64,000 nt of DNA from Hofstenia miamia (Eukaryota; Xenacoelomorpha; Acoela; Hofsteniidae): the NCBI GenBank assembly GCA_900660155.1, contig CABFPE010000304.1, forward strand, positions 77,087 through 141,086, read 5' to 3'. The notes under the pieces are model-generated. The model was not told the origin of the DNA. It searched no databases and saw only the letters and a list, made by a program, of their open reading frames with translations. The first letter of the stretch is position 1. Each line of letters opens with the position of its first letter. Below are positions 1-12,229 of the stretch, piece by piece. Made by a program: the position numbers and the translations under genes.

Positions 1-13
1 GGGGGGGGGGGGG
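1..13. repeat. poly-G run at window edge
   Basis: Thirteen consecutive G at the very start of a strongly AT-rich sequence. A second run of ten G lies at 6881-6890. It may be a simple repeat or the edge of a contig. No function is implied. Confidence 0.6.
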
Positions 14-256
14 AGCCTCTACCCATAAACCTTGATCTTCATTTCCAATTCGTTTATAGCTTTTAAAAATATAAATTTCTTGGCTACAAAACATGGGAAA
101 ATATCACTGCATAATTTTTAACTATTAAAATAGATACAAGTTGGAGAAAGCATTTAATTACTATATTTTAATATTTTGCATATGTTTAAAAAATAACATT
201 TCTAAGAGTGTCATTGTTGAGAGAGCAAGAAGTGCTATCCTATTAATGAGGGAATA

Positions 257-560
257 ATGCAAAAGTTAGTGAACTCCATAAATTACTATGAAATCAGTAA
301 ATTTGTCAACTGCTTTGAGTCTGAATCAACCTCTATTTTGGATGCTTCGCCGAAAATTGAAAACTATATATTACATGATTTAATGAATAATCGGTGCAAT
401 CCGTTCATTAATTCTCACAGAATATAGATTGCTGAAAATAGCAAGTGCTCTTCTGCTTCCATTGAAGGGTTCTTTTCAATGTTAAACAGCATGCTTAAGA
501 CTATAAAAATTCTAAGGATAATGTGCAGTCCTATATTGGTGCTTCTTACTACATAGTTGA
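257..560 (+). mobile_element. hAT-like transposase C-terminal fragment (copy A)
   Basis: One + frame runs from ATG 257 through about 80 codons, interrupted by TAG at 425-427. It carries IAENSKCSSASIEGFFSMLN at about 428-487. This resembles the hAT dimerisation segment, in which a short loop is followed by S-A-x-x-E-R-x-F-S and then a basic, N/D-rich stretch. Just after 'SMLK' the reading shifts by one frame and continues as KDYKNSKDNVQSYIG. hAT transposases dimerise through this region, while the catalytic residues lie upstream and are absent here. It is therefore a short dead relic with at least one stop and one frameshift. The assignment rests on motif resemblance only. Confidence 0.55.
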
Positions 561-660
561 TTATGTTTAGCATAGAATACCCGAATTTTACAAAAACTAA
601 AAAATCTTTAGGTAAAGAGGTACATTTTCGAATCAAAAAGTAAAAATTTTGGGTGAAAAT

Positions 661-2589
661 TTCAAATATTTTAGGTCGAAAAAAATTGTCTTAGATATAA
701 ATTTATTGTGTGATGTTGCAAGACACTTGTACCTGAACTTACAGATTAAAGCAAACTTATTTGCAATAATATATTTATATTGTAAATTTTCTCATAACAA
801 AACAAAAACCTCATTGATGGAACTATCTTCATTAGGCTAATTGAAATGTATCTTTGAAATATCATCTCTAGAAATGCACATGGAAATATTTTTGTCACAA
901 TAAGTTCTGTAAATTCCTTAAGAAGTGTGAATCCAATTAATCAGCTCATCTTTGATTACACTATACAAACGAGCCGTCTGCATTTTGTAAAAAATACTTT
1001 GTTTGTGATATAAAATTTAAACATCACTTTTACAACTAATTTTTCAGGCTGCTTTCAAAATAAATATAATTTTGTTCAGAAAGCTCCGTCGATTAATTTA
1101 TAGCTTAAAAGCAATTGATGCTCCAGGTTTCACCATTATAACCATTCATTTGCTTCAGCTAAATAAATAATCTTTTTAAAGCAAAATCATATTTAACGTT
1201 TAAGTTGAAGGTCTTCTGCTAGACAAATAATTTTTAATTGAGTCAGTTAAGATTATTTAATGCACTATTCAAATTTTTCTATATTTTGTTAAGAATAAAC
1301 AAACTACTAAGTATTAATTTCGATTAACCAACGAACTATGTCAGCAAGCATAGCCTGCGAGTAGAAAAGCAGGGTTTTCAACTACAAAATTGTGAATGGA
1401 AGAGCAATGCTTCTAAAAAACGCCAACCATATTGTTCTAAAACACCCTTTATTCCTCAAACGTTGAGATGTATGTAAAATGAGTTAAAACACTTGAAACC
1501 GAATTAATGAAAACACAAATAATGTATTATAGTACTAATAAATTTATCTACTATAAATGTTTTCAATCGCCATTCATTTTACTACGTTAACACTCGAAGC
1601 AGCTGAACCGGTCTTCTTAGACCAGCTTTTAATATTTTATATTAAAATGCATTCATTAAAATCATTGATTTTAGTACACTTTTTTTGAGTAAAAGTTATG
1701 GTTTTCTAAGGGAATAAAACAGCTCGGTGATTCCTGTGTTAAGTGACAACAAATGCCGGGGAAAACTTGCTATTGAATTATTGTAAAGAACTTTGGAGAA
1801 ATCGTGTAACTAACACTTCATAGTTAATGATTTGAGCCTATGAATAATTTTTTTGAATTTTAAAAACATTTTTCTTTACAATTTTCATTTCAAATTTGTT
1901 TTATTTAAAGCTGTTGTTTCCTAAACTAACCTCACAAAACATGCAATGTCAGCATAACCAACCTCATAAACTAACTTGAAATTTCAAACTGCGAAGTAAT
2001 ACAACTTTCCTCAAAATCCCAGCGAATTATAATCATGAAGAAATAATAAAATTGTTTCAAGGTAAAATTACTTTCTAATTGTGTCACACTAATGGAGTCT
2101 TCTAATTGATTTATTTGTTCTACCATCTATGTGTTTATCTGTACTTTTTTCTTTAAAAGAATTTCTTTTGGTCTTTATTCAACAATTGTATTGAACATAT
2201 ATCTAGGTTTAGCACCTATCCATTCTAATGATTCAAAAAGGCTATTCGTTTGTAAGTTTTACAATAATTAAACTAATAACTTAAAAAAACAGAGTTAAAG
2301 TGTAAATCTTTAATCACTGTCAAATTGCACATTATGCTAATGAGATGTTACGTAATTATTTTAATTGATACGTTTTTCTATTTAAAATACGAGGTTAATG
2401 TTTTTTTAAGATACTTAAAAATTTTTGAATTTGATCATAACTAAACATATTTTTCAATTGCTAGCAGGTCTTTAATAACACAGGAATATATGTCAATTAA
2501 TAGCCCATTGAATTTTAATAGAAACCAAAACACACATTTCTTTAACACTGGAAACACGATGATAGGTCGAAATTACCTATAAGCCTATT
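661..2589. other. AT-rich stretch, no gene seen
   Basis: No frame with coding character, no clear splice pairs and no repeats that I recognise. Confidence 0.5.
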
Positions 2590-2780
2590 TTGTTTGCTTC
2601 ATTATTCATTCAACAAAAACACTAACCGGTACGTATACTTCCAATTGTGTTGATAATCTCATTGAATTTGCCATTAGTAGAAATTTTGTTTTTTTTAAAA
2701 AGTTTTCGCATTTGAAACATTAGATGTAAATACATTTTCAAGGAGTAATCGGTGTTTTACTGCTAAAAGTAAATCATGAA
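2590..2780 (+). repeat. dispersed repeat, copy 1
   Basis: About 190 bp that recur in the same orientation at 18788-18975. They share blocks such as 'ttgtttgct', 'caaaaacacta', 'gttgataa.ctcatt.aattt', 'gcatttgaaacat.agatgtaaat' and 'gtaatcg.tgtt'. Identity by eye is roughly 80%. The second copy has a longer open frame (IQFAVSRNFSSIIFAFETSD), suggesting descent from a protein-coding mobile element of unknown family. Confidence 0.6.
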
Positions 2781-4129
2781 TAATCTAAGAGCACTTTGAA
2801 GAAAGCAACCATGACATTATAAAGATTAGCAGAGTTTTCGGATTGTTTTCTAATCAATATAAGACAGTTAAGAAAAAGCCTGAGACAATGGAAAAGTCAA
2901 AATCATTTTCTAGTAAAAGTGGAAGTATTCCAAGTTCTTCCACAACTGAAAGACTCGGCTATTCAAGAAAAGTAACATAATTTCCTTCGATAACTGTAAT
3001 AAGTGACAAAGGAAAGGAAGAAATTTTGATTTTATTGATTCCATGATAGTGAGTTTCCGCAACATGGCAACTAACATAAATGCAGAAATCTTGCATCAAA
3101 ATCAACATTGAAAGCATTATCATCAAGAACATTGGTGAAATCGTAGTTAAATCCAGAATGAGTGTCAGCAATTTTCTTATTGAAAGAAGTCGAGAAAAAA
3201 TAAACAGTGAAACTAGATTAAAAAAAGTAAATTATTAGCAACGTTTCAAATAATTACTGTATTTTTCAAATTAGCACAATATGTAGTGTGTTGCACTGAT
3301 CTATTTAGCCTACACGTTTCAAAGTATTAAGTTCACAATAAATTTTATGTAAATATTATATTAAAAATTTTTTTTTCATTTTTGATGAATACATATTATT
3401 AAATTCTCATGTTTTCCAATATATTCACATCGAATTTTGTTTGTATAAACTTTGAGAAAAAAACATACTTGTCTGATTTCTCGCAAAGTTTTGTAGAGGA
3501 ATATTATATTTCTTTAATATTAAGTTTGTCTAGCCACCCGTAGAAAATTAAAATTACACTTGGTTGAATCTTTCGACTTAAATCTATCTTAAATTCATGC
3601 ATTATTAATTAGTCCACTGGTATAGTAAATAGTCTTAATACTTTCATATACCGCATACTTTCTAATGTCATATTTGACAGTTTTGCTTTATTAATCCAAT
3701 ACACACTTCTCATTTTCATAGATAAAGTTTTCCAAGGATGCGAATTTTTGTCATTTAGTGATATAGACTGAATAAATATCAGTATTGATTCCATAACACA
3801 AGTCAAAACATACTTTGCAGATTTGATATTTTGTTTTCAAATGAGATTAGAACTTCTATCGAAAGTTATTGGTAGCTACCTAAAAATATGAGTGATGGTA
3901 AAGGCTTACATTGTTTTCCATGTATAATTAGTTTTTAGGAAATTGGTTATTAATTAATTAACAATTCGTACTGATTTCAGAGGTCACACAGTAAAGCAGC
4001 TTCAGTTTTATTTCGATTATATTATAAAAGTATTCATCCAAAATGCAAAACCTTGCAGACAATCACTAAATTTTGATGTGATTTATTTAGTGAAAGGGTT
4101 TTCATTGAGGGTGAATTTCGAGATTTAAG
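2781..4129. other. AT-rich stretch, no gene seen
   Basis: Only short chance frames are present. I see nothing that supports a gene. Confidence 0.45.
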
Positions 4130-4330
4130 GGGATGAGTTATGATCTTGTAGCAGAGGTCTCCTGCAGACGCCCTGGGTAGAATTTTGTAAATCCAAGGCA
4201 GTGGCATACGTCCCGTTTTTAGTCATGAATAAGATGTACCCCGGTCAGAAAATCTTGTGTACGTCCCTGATCTAAAATGACCACCTCCAGGGGATATTGA
4301 AATTGCCAAAATGAGAGCGTAAATGAGATT
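4130..4330. other. GC-richer patch, interspersed-repeat-like
   Basis: This patch is noticeably richer in G+C than its surroundings and contains 'gacgccctgggtag', 'catacgtcccg' and 'gtacgtccctg'. It has no open frame. The texture resembles an old SINE or MITE, but I find no ends or target duplications. A similar smaller patch lies at about 7590-7650. Confidence 0.25.
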
Positions 4331-6649
4331 TTTAAGAAATGGTAAAAGATGTGAATTGATAAAATAAGTTTGAGAACCCCTGGCTTAATGTGTTCAAAAG
4401 AAACAAGCTAAGTTGATGTACCAAAGGAGAACATGTGCAATGTCTCCCATCAGGTTTTCAGCATTGACTTTGATCAATTTAAAAAAAAATCAAAACTAAG
4501 GTGGTGAGATCAATTTTTATGGTCTATTTTTTCAATGTTTGGAATTTTTTATTCATGCTGATCACAACTGCGATCCCCAATCCTGCAGAAAATCCTGCTA
4601 ACGACTCTCAAGAGGAACAAAAGTTTACTTTAGACTTTGGAATTAGGCAGCATCGTATTTTAAACAAATAATTTTTTTCTGCAAAGGTCCATATTTATTA
4701 ATGAAATGCACTCTTTAACACACTTTAAACATAATTCTATCAGCAAACCGACTGTAACGTAAAGGTTCCCAAAATGCATTATAATTTCTCTATTTACCAA
4801 ATTAACACATCAAATTTTAATATTATTGCGAAGTATTTTATGAGAATACGTTTCGGAAGTTATGTGCTTTCAATTTAACTCAAATCCTGTATGTAGATTT
4901 CTGAACTATAAATACGTTTCATTTAAGCTTTCAAAGAGTTTATGGAATCATGTAATTTTTTATCTGAGTGCTAACACCTAAGAGGCAAATCGAAAAACTA
5001 CAATATTGTCATTATTAAAATCGTCATGTGAAAGCAAAAAATAGTCACAATATTTTGATAGCAGAATTTAATTGATAATATTTAAAATAAATTAGTGAAA
5101 AAATTTTTATTGGATGCGAATAAACTTTAAGTGTCAGAAAAAGCTATTTCATTCATTGTAATTTTGTCTTTAGCATCGTGCTTCCTCTCATCACTTAACT
5201 TAAATATTATTATAGTTTTTCGCGATTGAAAAGCATTAGAACTTTCACCAAGCACCATTCTTCACTCGCTAAATGGGAAATATGTTATGTTAAATATATT
5301 GATAATAATGCTGTACGATGAGGATTAAACAGTTTTCATCAACGTAACTTAATTGTTAGGCAGTGCATACAATACTAAGTGAAGATAGATTTGTCTAAAG
5401 TTTGACGTGCGCGTACTAATATATTTCCATAATAAGAAAACTACCGTGGGAATTTTTAGAAGTTCTTCTATTATAATTCACAAAGTTTAGAATTAAAATT
5501 TGAAATTTCTATAAAATAATAAATTTTTAAACTTTGGTCACCTACACCTACTATATGTTGTTTTCTATTAATTTCTTCGGAACATAATAATTTTACAACA
5601 AAAATTAAATTAGATGCAAGTCCTCAATCAATGAATTTCTTAAATTTTGAATAACTATTACTATTAACAACTATTAACGATTTGATTCAAACGAACTTAT
5701 TTGTTACTCCTAGGTTCTTTTTTCATTGAATGACTATATTAACTTTACCAATATTTATATTAATGACAATGATGCCCTAAGCATTTTATTAAGCAATATC
5801 ACTTCCTAGCATCTCATTTGTAACCTAAATGCAAAAAGTTTTTCCAAATGCTCACCAAAACCAAAGCATTTAATAAATATAACTTAGAATGTATATTTTC
5901 TGTCGATATTTACGTTTACATTAATTATCCACAACTACCTGATAAATATCAGTTAAAATGTTATGCGAATGTACCATTAGATAACAGAGGATGGATTTTT
6001 AGTGATTTATTGATTTCCGCTTGAGCAGTAATTGTATCTCGCTACAATTCAATTCCATTAAAAAAGATTCTGTTAATTTAACATTCCAGCATTTGATGGT
6101 ACTTGATTCAAGTTTAATAAAGATCTTCCAAAGTCAGAAGACGATGTATTATCAACATTAAAAAACGGCAGTGTAATTAATAGTTTTTGAATCAAAGATA
6201 ATATAACATTTAAATTCAACAATTTGTAAAATTACAAATTTCATGAAATTATTAATGCATAACATCATAATCTACATGTTTTAGTAGAGAAAAATATTCT
6301 TTTATCCTACAATAGTGCAATTATGTAAATTAATTTTTTGGAGAATTTAATTTTATAAGAACTGAAATATTTTTAATTATATATTCGTACAAAACGTAGT
6401 AATTTTTAGTAGATGAAAATTATTAATCAATGATTCATGCCGGTTTAAGTTTTGTCATGAACAAGTAGAATTTTGAAAACAAAAAATAGCAAAGTTGCAA
6501 TTAGATTGGAGCCTGCTTTTAATGATTGCAGTGAGGAGAATTTATTGTATGAAGCATTAAAGCATATTTTCATGATGATTTCGTGTATATTTTACTAATC
6601 AACTTGAGTGTCATAATTCTACTTATAAATTTAATGGGGTGTAAGGATG
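4331..6649. other. AT-rich stretch, no gene seen
   Basis: No coding-like frame, splice-bounded exon or recognisable repeat was found. Confidence 0.45.
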
Positions 6650-6820
6650 TCATCGTTGGAGAACACTTTGAAAATACGGACATCCTCGCCAAATTATGTT
6701 AATGCTCCAATTATTTCCGTTGAAATCGAGCGTGTCTTTTCCTCATTGCGCAAAAGTATTCTACAAACACAGCATCGAATGGATCCCAACACGTTAACGC
6801 AGTACATTTTCAAGTATTAA
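6650..6820 (+). mobile_element. hAT-like transposase C-terminal fragment (copy B)
   Basis: A 57-codon frame ends at TAA 6818-6820. It reads SSPNYVNAPIISVEIERVFS followed by SLRKSILQTQHRMDPNTLTQ and YIFKY. The order (P-x-I-S-V-E-x-E-R-x-F-S, a basic 'R-x-x-L/M' block, then a short hydrophobic end) is the hAT C-terminal dimerisation motif. The last 57 codons are intact in frame, but no catalytic region is readable upstream. It belongs to a different subgroup from copy A, judging by its residues. Confidence 0.6.
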
Positions 6821-9800
6821 ATTTTTTCAATTTCCAAGTTTTTACGTAAATGTTAGTGATTTTAAACGCAATAACTTGGAGGGGGGGGGGTTAAATATAT
6901 AAGCACATGGATCTTCTAACCAATTAATTGAAACCTTATTGTTTCTCTTGCAAAAAGCATCGGGATACGTCATCCCTCTGGGCAACTAACGGGATTTCTT
7001 TTATTTAAAATCGTACAATTTCAGACCGAATGCCTCAGCTCAATTATATAATATTTTCAACTAAGCTCTTCTGAAGAAAGCTAAGAGATTCATGGAGAGT
7101 AGAAACAGTATGTCCATTTCAATTGGTAATATAGCATTTTAAACATAACGCACAAAATGGAAATTTTATAAAACGCATTACTTTTAATGAGATGAATTTT
7201 CACTGCTGATATTTATTCACTACAGTACCCGAAATAATCTAAAGCAATAAACAGTAATATTTTCAAAGACACAACAGAATTTAGAGCTCTAATAATACAT
7301 ACATATATATATATATATAATCATTTTTAGACGGTAATTTAAGACCGAATATATGGTATTAAAAGTGGAAATAATGCATCGTATGAATCAGACTGGATTG
7401 TGAGAAATTGAAAATTTTGTGAGTTGGCAAAAAATGGAAAACTTTGCAGGTTGAAAACAGTGACGTGCACAAGGAAAAGGACATGGACTGATTAAAAAAC
7501 TGATTTTGACTGGCTAAATCAAAAAATTTTTAGTAAAATATTGAAAAAAATTAAAGTTTATGGTCTTAAAATGCATTTTTAGTGACGATTTTCAAAAAGT
7601 TTGAGGGGCTTCACTCCGTCTAGATCACGCCTAAGATTTCCCTGTTTGACTATAAAACCCTTCCCGCTCACATTAATGCATACAATGTAGATTACATTCT
7701 TGCGTTAATGGTTTTAAGTGTATGTATTCTAACAAACTTTTTCCCTGCGTAGAGAAAGCAAGTCATGATTCAAAGCACTGATATAAAATGTGCACTTTAC
7801 TGATTCAATAAAAAAATACAACATACTTCTACGGCATCGTCGATGTTGTAAATAGAATTTTCAAAATGTCCATAATATATACCGCTAGGATTTTATCTAA
7901 CAGATGGAAGGACTTTATTTAAAGTACAGGATGATACCATAAATTCATTGAAGAACAGATTTGACCTCACTTTCCGTTAGCGATAAATACATGTATGTGA
8001 GAAAAATAGCAGTAAATTTTTACAATTGATGAGAATGTAGATTAATGTAATAAACCTTATTTTTCGGGTTAAAATCTACTGTAGAAAAAATACAATGTTT
8101 TTTTCAAGTATTCATTATTGCTTCAAATAAGAAGAACTTGTCTCTAAAAGTTTCAAATATGTCTCATGGAATCCGAAAATCTCAATTTTTGTAAGGTCAG
8201 GATTTTTTAAATGACCGCATGTGAACTTCGAATAATTGTAGCCATTTTAAAAAATATTACGCTTTGGAAAAAACTTTCCTATTCATTAAACAATGAATCC
8301 ATCTGTTAAATTTAACCTTAAATGTCAAAATTATTTCATAGGATTTGTTAAGATTCTTGGAAATTATATTATATTCTTATATCTCAAAACAATAATAAAG
8401 ATATGTAAAATCTGAAACCCAAGTAATATAGGGAATACCTAGATGGGTTTGGTAGATTAAGAAGCAGCTAAAGTTCTTTGTTGCATTTATGGCATCCAAA
8501 GCGCAAATTACATGAACGCTAGGTATACCGACAATTTAAATTTTTTTTTATAAAATTCGGAATTTTTAAGCAAAAATTGTTAATGTTTTCAACAACTTTT
8601 GCCACAGCAATTCTCTATAATAGACATGAACATGTTTCACAAATACAAATTTCCCAATGGCCGTGGAGAAATTTACTTGTAAATGTGGAAAATCGGTTTG
8701 ACTTTTTAAAAAGACGCCAGGTTGCTTAACAATAGGCGCTAAAGATGCTATTAAAGCATTTCGGTTTCCCAAAATATATGATTAGCATCCTTTTCGTACA
8801 GCTTTCTCAAATTAATTAAGTTTTTAAGAAAATGGTTTTGCATATTGTTTAAATTGACTTAGAAGTATCCTAACAATATACAGTTAAGCCTTAAAAGTAT
8901 TTGCGCAATTTTTCTCTTAGAAAATAAACTAATTCTAAAAATAGCTATCAATTGCTAGGAAAGAGATTTGTCAAGGTTTTGGTGAAACAAAATAATTCCT
9001 CAAGTTATCTACTTAATTTAATAAATTCGATCAGCTTGTAGGATATTAAAAGATTTTTAAATCAAGCAAACTTGCTCAATATCTCATCTACTTGGTTATA
9101 CTACTGTTAATTTTTTTACTTCTATAGGAACTTCTGTTCACTGAAAATGTCATCAATTCTTGTGAAATATTCTTTTCTAATCCATTGAAAATCAAATTTC
9201 CAAACAGTAACCAAAACTGCATGGAAATTTAAAATTAAAGTCTGCATGTCATGTAATGGAATATATGTGCACGATATCTAAAATTAAGTGGAATACATGA
9301 AGTTAAAATAACTTAATTTTCTTATAATTAGCAATTCTGATCACATTCTGATTTCTGATTATAGATGTTTAAAATTCTGTATATTGTCAATAGCCCTATA
9401 TGCAATTTAGTGTTAATACGCATTTTATATGTTGAATGTCTCTTGCTTTGTATCTAAGAAATTAGTAGAAATGATTTATACTTTGTATGTAAGAGACAGG
9501 TCATATCATTAACATATTGCAGATTTCATCGGCATGTTGTCGCCCATGTCCAAATGTCAACGACACATTTGTCCAGTGATGTTGCTTATGTTTATGGAAG
9601 TAATGATTAAAACAAAGTGTTGGTAGACCTTTTTTTCAATTTGATACTAAAATAAATTTCATAGAAACATTCATTTAGCTGACGAGTTCATTTTAATTGC
9701 TAATAATCAATTCACAGCAGCTGAATTATAAATTATATTTTTTAAAAAAGTGGCAAATAAAATACAAAATTTATGGGAATAAATAGAAATTGTACAGATA

Positions 9801-9946
9801 AAGAGGTACTTGTAAAGTTAGGGATTTTAACATGAATGCATTTCTCCAATATTGTCTATCATACGGTCACTAAAATTGTCAGTTTTTACAGCACTATCGT
9901 TTTTAGTATAATTTGATTTTACCACATTTTGTGCCCACCAATGTGG

Positions 9947-9950
<4 letters not shown>
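6821..9950. other. AT-rich stretch with simple repeats, no gene seen
   Basis: Holds the G10 run at 6881-6890, a short (TA)n near 7303-7319 and a small GC-richer patch near 7590-7650. A 68-codon frame on the - strand at 8566-8772 has no recognisable feature. Confidence 0.4.

Positions 9951-9984
<34 letters not shown>
9951..9984. repeat. (TA)17 microsatellite
   Basis: Uninterrupted TA dinucleotides. Confidence 0.9.
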
Positions 9985-9989
<5 letters not shown>

Positions 9990-11289
9990 TTATGTTTATA
10001 TTATTGTAAAACTCATCAGTGCAGGTATTACTATTGAGGCTGCTTTAACTTGTGCAGGTCATAAAAATGATTGGCTTATGATTCCTCATCATATAATTTC
10101 AATAAGTAGAGCAAAATGGAACAGTAAAGATATTTCTGCAATGATGATTAATTATTTGTAGGAAGCATTGTCCGTGTGCTGTAAAACTGAATACATTTAT
10201 AAAATATTCAATTCGTGACATTGTATAAGTTCGAAGCTGAATTTTGACATTTCTTAAAATAGTAAATGGTCTTAATAAATGCAATATGAAAATTCTTGAA
10301 AAAATCAAACTGTTTAGCAAATGGAGAGAATATCATACATAAAAATCTGCTTAGTAAAAATTTATAGATTAGATAACAACTATTCTAATTTTAGAGTTAC
10401 ATTTACTTAAGTTTTTGTTGCAAATTACTTTCTGGGACCTTTGATGATGCACACCATCAATACTACCACGAAACACTTCAAATGAAACTACGATATGCAT
10501 GTGCAAATGTATTTCCATGCCTTGAAATTCAATACATTTAAAATAATGGTAGTTTTTTCTTAATGTTCCATTGAAATAGAAAGAGATTAAAAAAGTATTG
10601 TCATATTTTCTAAATGGTACCGCAATATTATACTTGGCTTTGGAGAAAATATAAGAAAGTTTATTGGAAAATGATGGACAGTTTGCATTTTCAGAAAAAA
10701 GAAGAAATTTTCAATGTGCATCACTTGAATAATATATTTACTATTAAAAGATATTTTAAAAATATATGTTATATTGCATATTTATAAAAAATTTATTAAC
10801 ACTTCAAGCTATCAAACGAACTAAAACAATTTGTTTATAATAATGGCAATAAAAAGTTCCTTTTATCCATTCTTACTTTTGAATTTTCCAATACTAAGTG
10901 AAGTACTCTTTAATGTCTTTGCTTTTGAAAGGCAAATAGTCAATATCGCTCTTTTGATATGCTACTTACAGTAGCTCTTCAACTAACGAAAGGTAACGAG
11001 ACAAACGACATGAATATGACAATAAATATGAAAGTACTGAAAATTTCAATGTCCAAAAATGGAAAGTTAAACAAGTTTAATTACTTCATCATTCAATATC
11101 TATTTATAAATTTTGCACAATTGAAATCAAACAATTTCACCAAAAAAAGCATACAAAAATGGTCATTTAATAAAAATAATTGAACTATAATAAAAATTGA
11201 TATGATGGTACCTGTAAGAGTAAAAAGCTACATGTATGAAGTGAGAGAACTTCAAACTCACAAAATATTCTTAACAAATATGGCAATGC
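9985..11289. other. AT-rich stretch, no gene seen
   Basis: A short open + segment at about 10010-10161 follows the TA repeat but has no recognisable motif. Otherwise I see nothing. Confidence 0.4.
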
Positions 11290-11598
11290 ATTGTCACTGA
11301 AGTCTGTCATGGACATGCACAAGGGAGCTCAATACTTCGTTGCTCCTCCTTTGGCATGCATGACCGCTGCGCATCGACTTGGCATCAACTGCACTAAATT
11401 CTTAAGCGAGTCTGGTTGTAGTTCATGGTGCCACACCACTCGGATGAGCTTCTCAATCAATTCCTGCTTCAATAGCGTGCTTTTCTTCATAGCTCTATCA
11501 CCAAGAATTTGCCACAATCTCTCGATTGGATTGAGTTCAAGCGAGTTGCCTAACCAGTCCAGAGTTCTAATATCCCAATGGGCGATGAATTTCTTCAC

Positions 11599-11661
11599 CT
11601 GAAAAAAAGTAAGTCGAAAGTGTGTATAAGAGTATATAAGTGAAATGCTGAATGTTTTCAC
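11599..11661 (-). other. 63-nt intron-like insertion in the Tc1 frame
   Basis: Read on the - strand, the segment starts GTGAAAAC and ends TACTTTTTTTCAG, directly before GTGAAGAAATTC. Removing 63 nt keeps the frame and turns 'CRR...VKKFIAHWDIRTLDW' into the usual compact Tc1 spacing. The 21 residues it would encode (rich in F, S, Y and T) have no counterpart in Tc1 proteins. A small intron is the simplest reading. A random in-frame insertion is the alternative. Confidence 0.5.
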
Positions 11662-11674
11662 TCTACGGCATGGT

Positions 11675-12045
11675 GCTGAATCATCTTGGAAAATCAGATC
11701 TTCTTTTTTTACTCCTGTGGATTTTTTTAATGCCATCTTAGGTAGGAAGAAGGCGAGTTTTCAGTATAAATAAATACTCCTCAGAGCCCTCACAGACATG
11801 TAGTTGCCCAACTCCATGCCAAGAAAGAGCTCCCAATAGCATTACACTGGTTGAATATCNGCTGAATCATCTTGGAAAATCAGATCTTCTTTTTTTACTC
11901 CTGTGGATTTTTTTAATGCCATCTTAGGTAGGAAGAAGGCGAGTTTTCAGTATAAATAAATACTCCTCAGAGCCCTCACAGACATGTAGTTGCCCAACTC
12001 CATGCCAAGAAAGAGCTCCCAATAGCATTACACTGGTTGAATATC
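11675..12045. repeat. exact 185-bp duplication around a single N
   Basis: Positions 11675-11859 and 11861-12045 are identical base for base, with one N at 11860 between them. This is the signature of a contig join with an uncollapsed overlap. It should not be read as a real tandem duplication of the transposon. Confidence 0.85.
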
Positions 12046-12229
12046 TTACTGTTAGGGAAAGCGAATCTGGATGGTATACCTCGTGGGTGGGCCAAGACTA
12101 TTTGACAACACTATACATTGCATTGAAAAGAATCCTATTCGTATTGCAGCAGAAGTTGTAGGCATAAAGCTAGAAATTCATCTTTGACACAGGTCAGACT
12201 GATTAATCAAGTGCACAAACGTTTTACAC

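Larger units (their letters stand above)
11329..12060 (-). mobile_element. Tc1-like transposase relic
   Basis: The - strand frame 11736-11329 contains EDLIFQDDSAPC (second catalytic Asp region), DWLGNSLELNPIERLW (third acidic residue; Tc1 elements usually have D-x-P-x-L-N-P-I-E) and the C-terminus SRCAAVMHAKGGATKY. The last matches the usual Tc1 ending. Upstream, in another frame, LGALSWHGVGQLHVCEGSEE (about 11845-11786) matches the usual region between the first and second catalytic Asp. At least one frameshift and stop separate these parts, so the copy is dead. The region around the N at 11860 is duplicated by the assembly. No terminal inverted repeats were located. Confidence 0.85.

Noticed and set aside
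8566-8772. 68-codon frame on the - strand
   Set aside because: No splice context, motif or composition shift supports coding.
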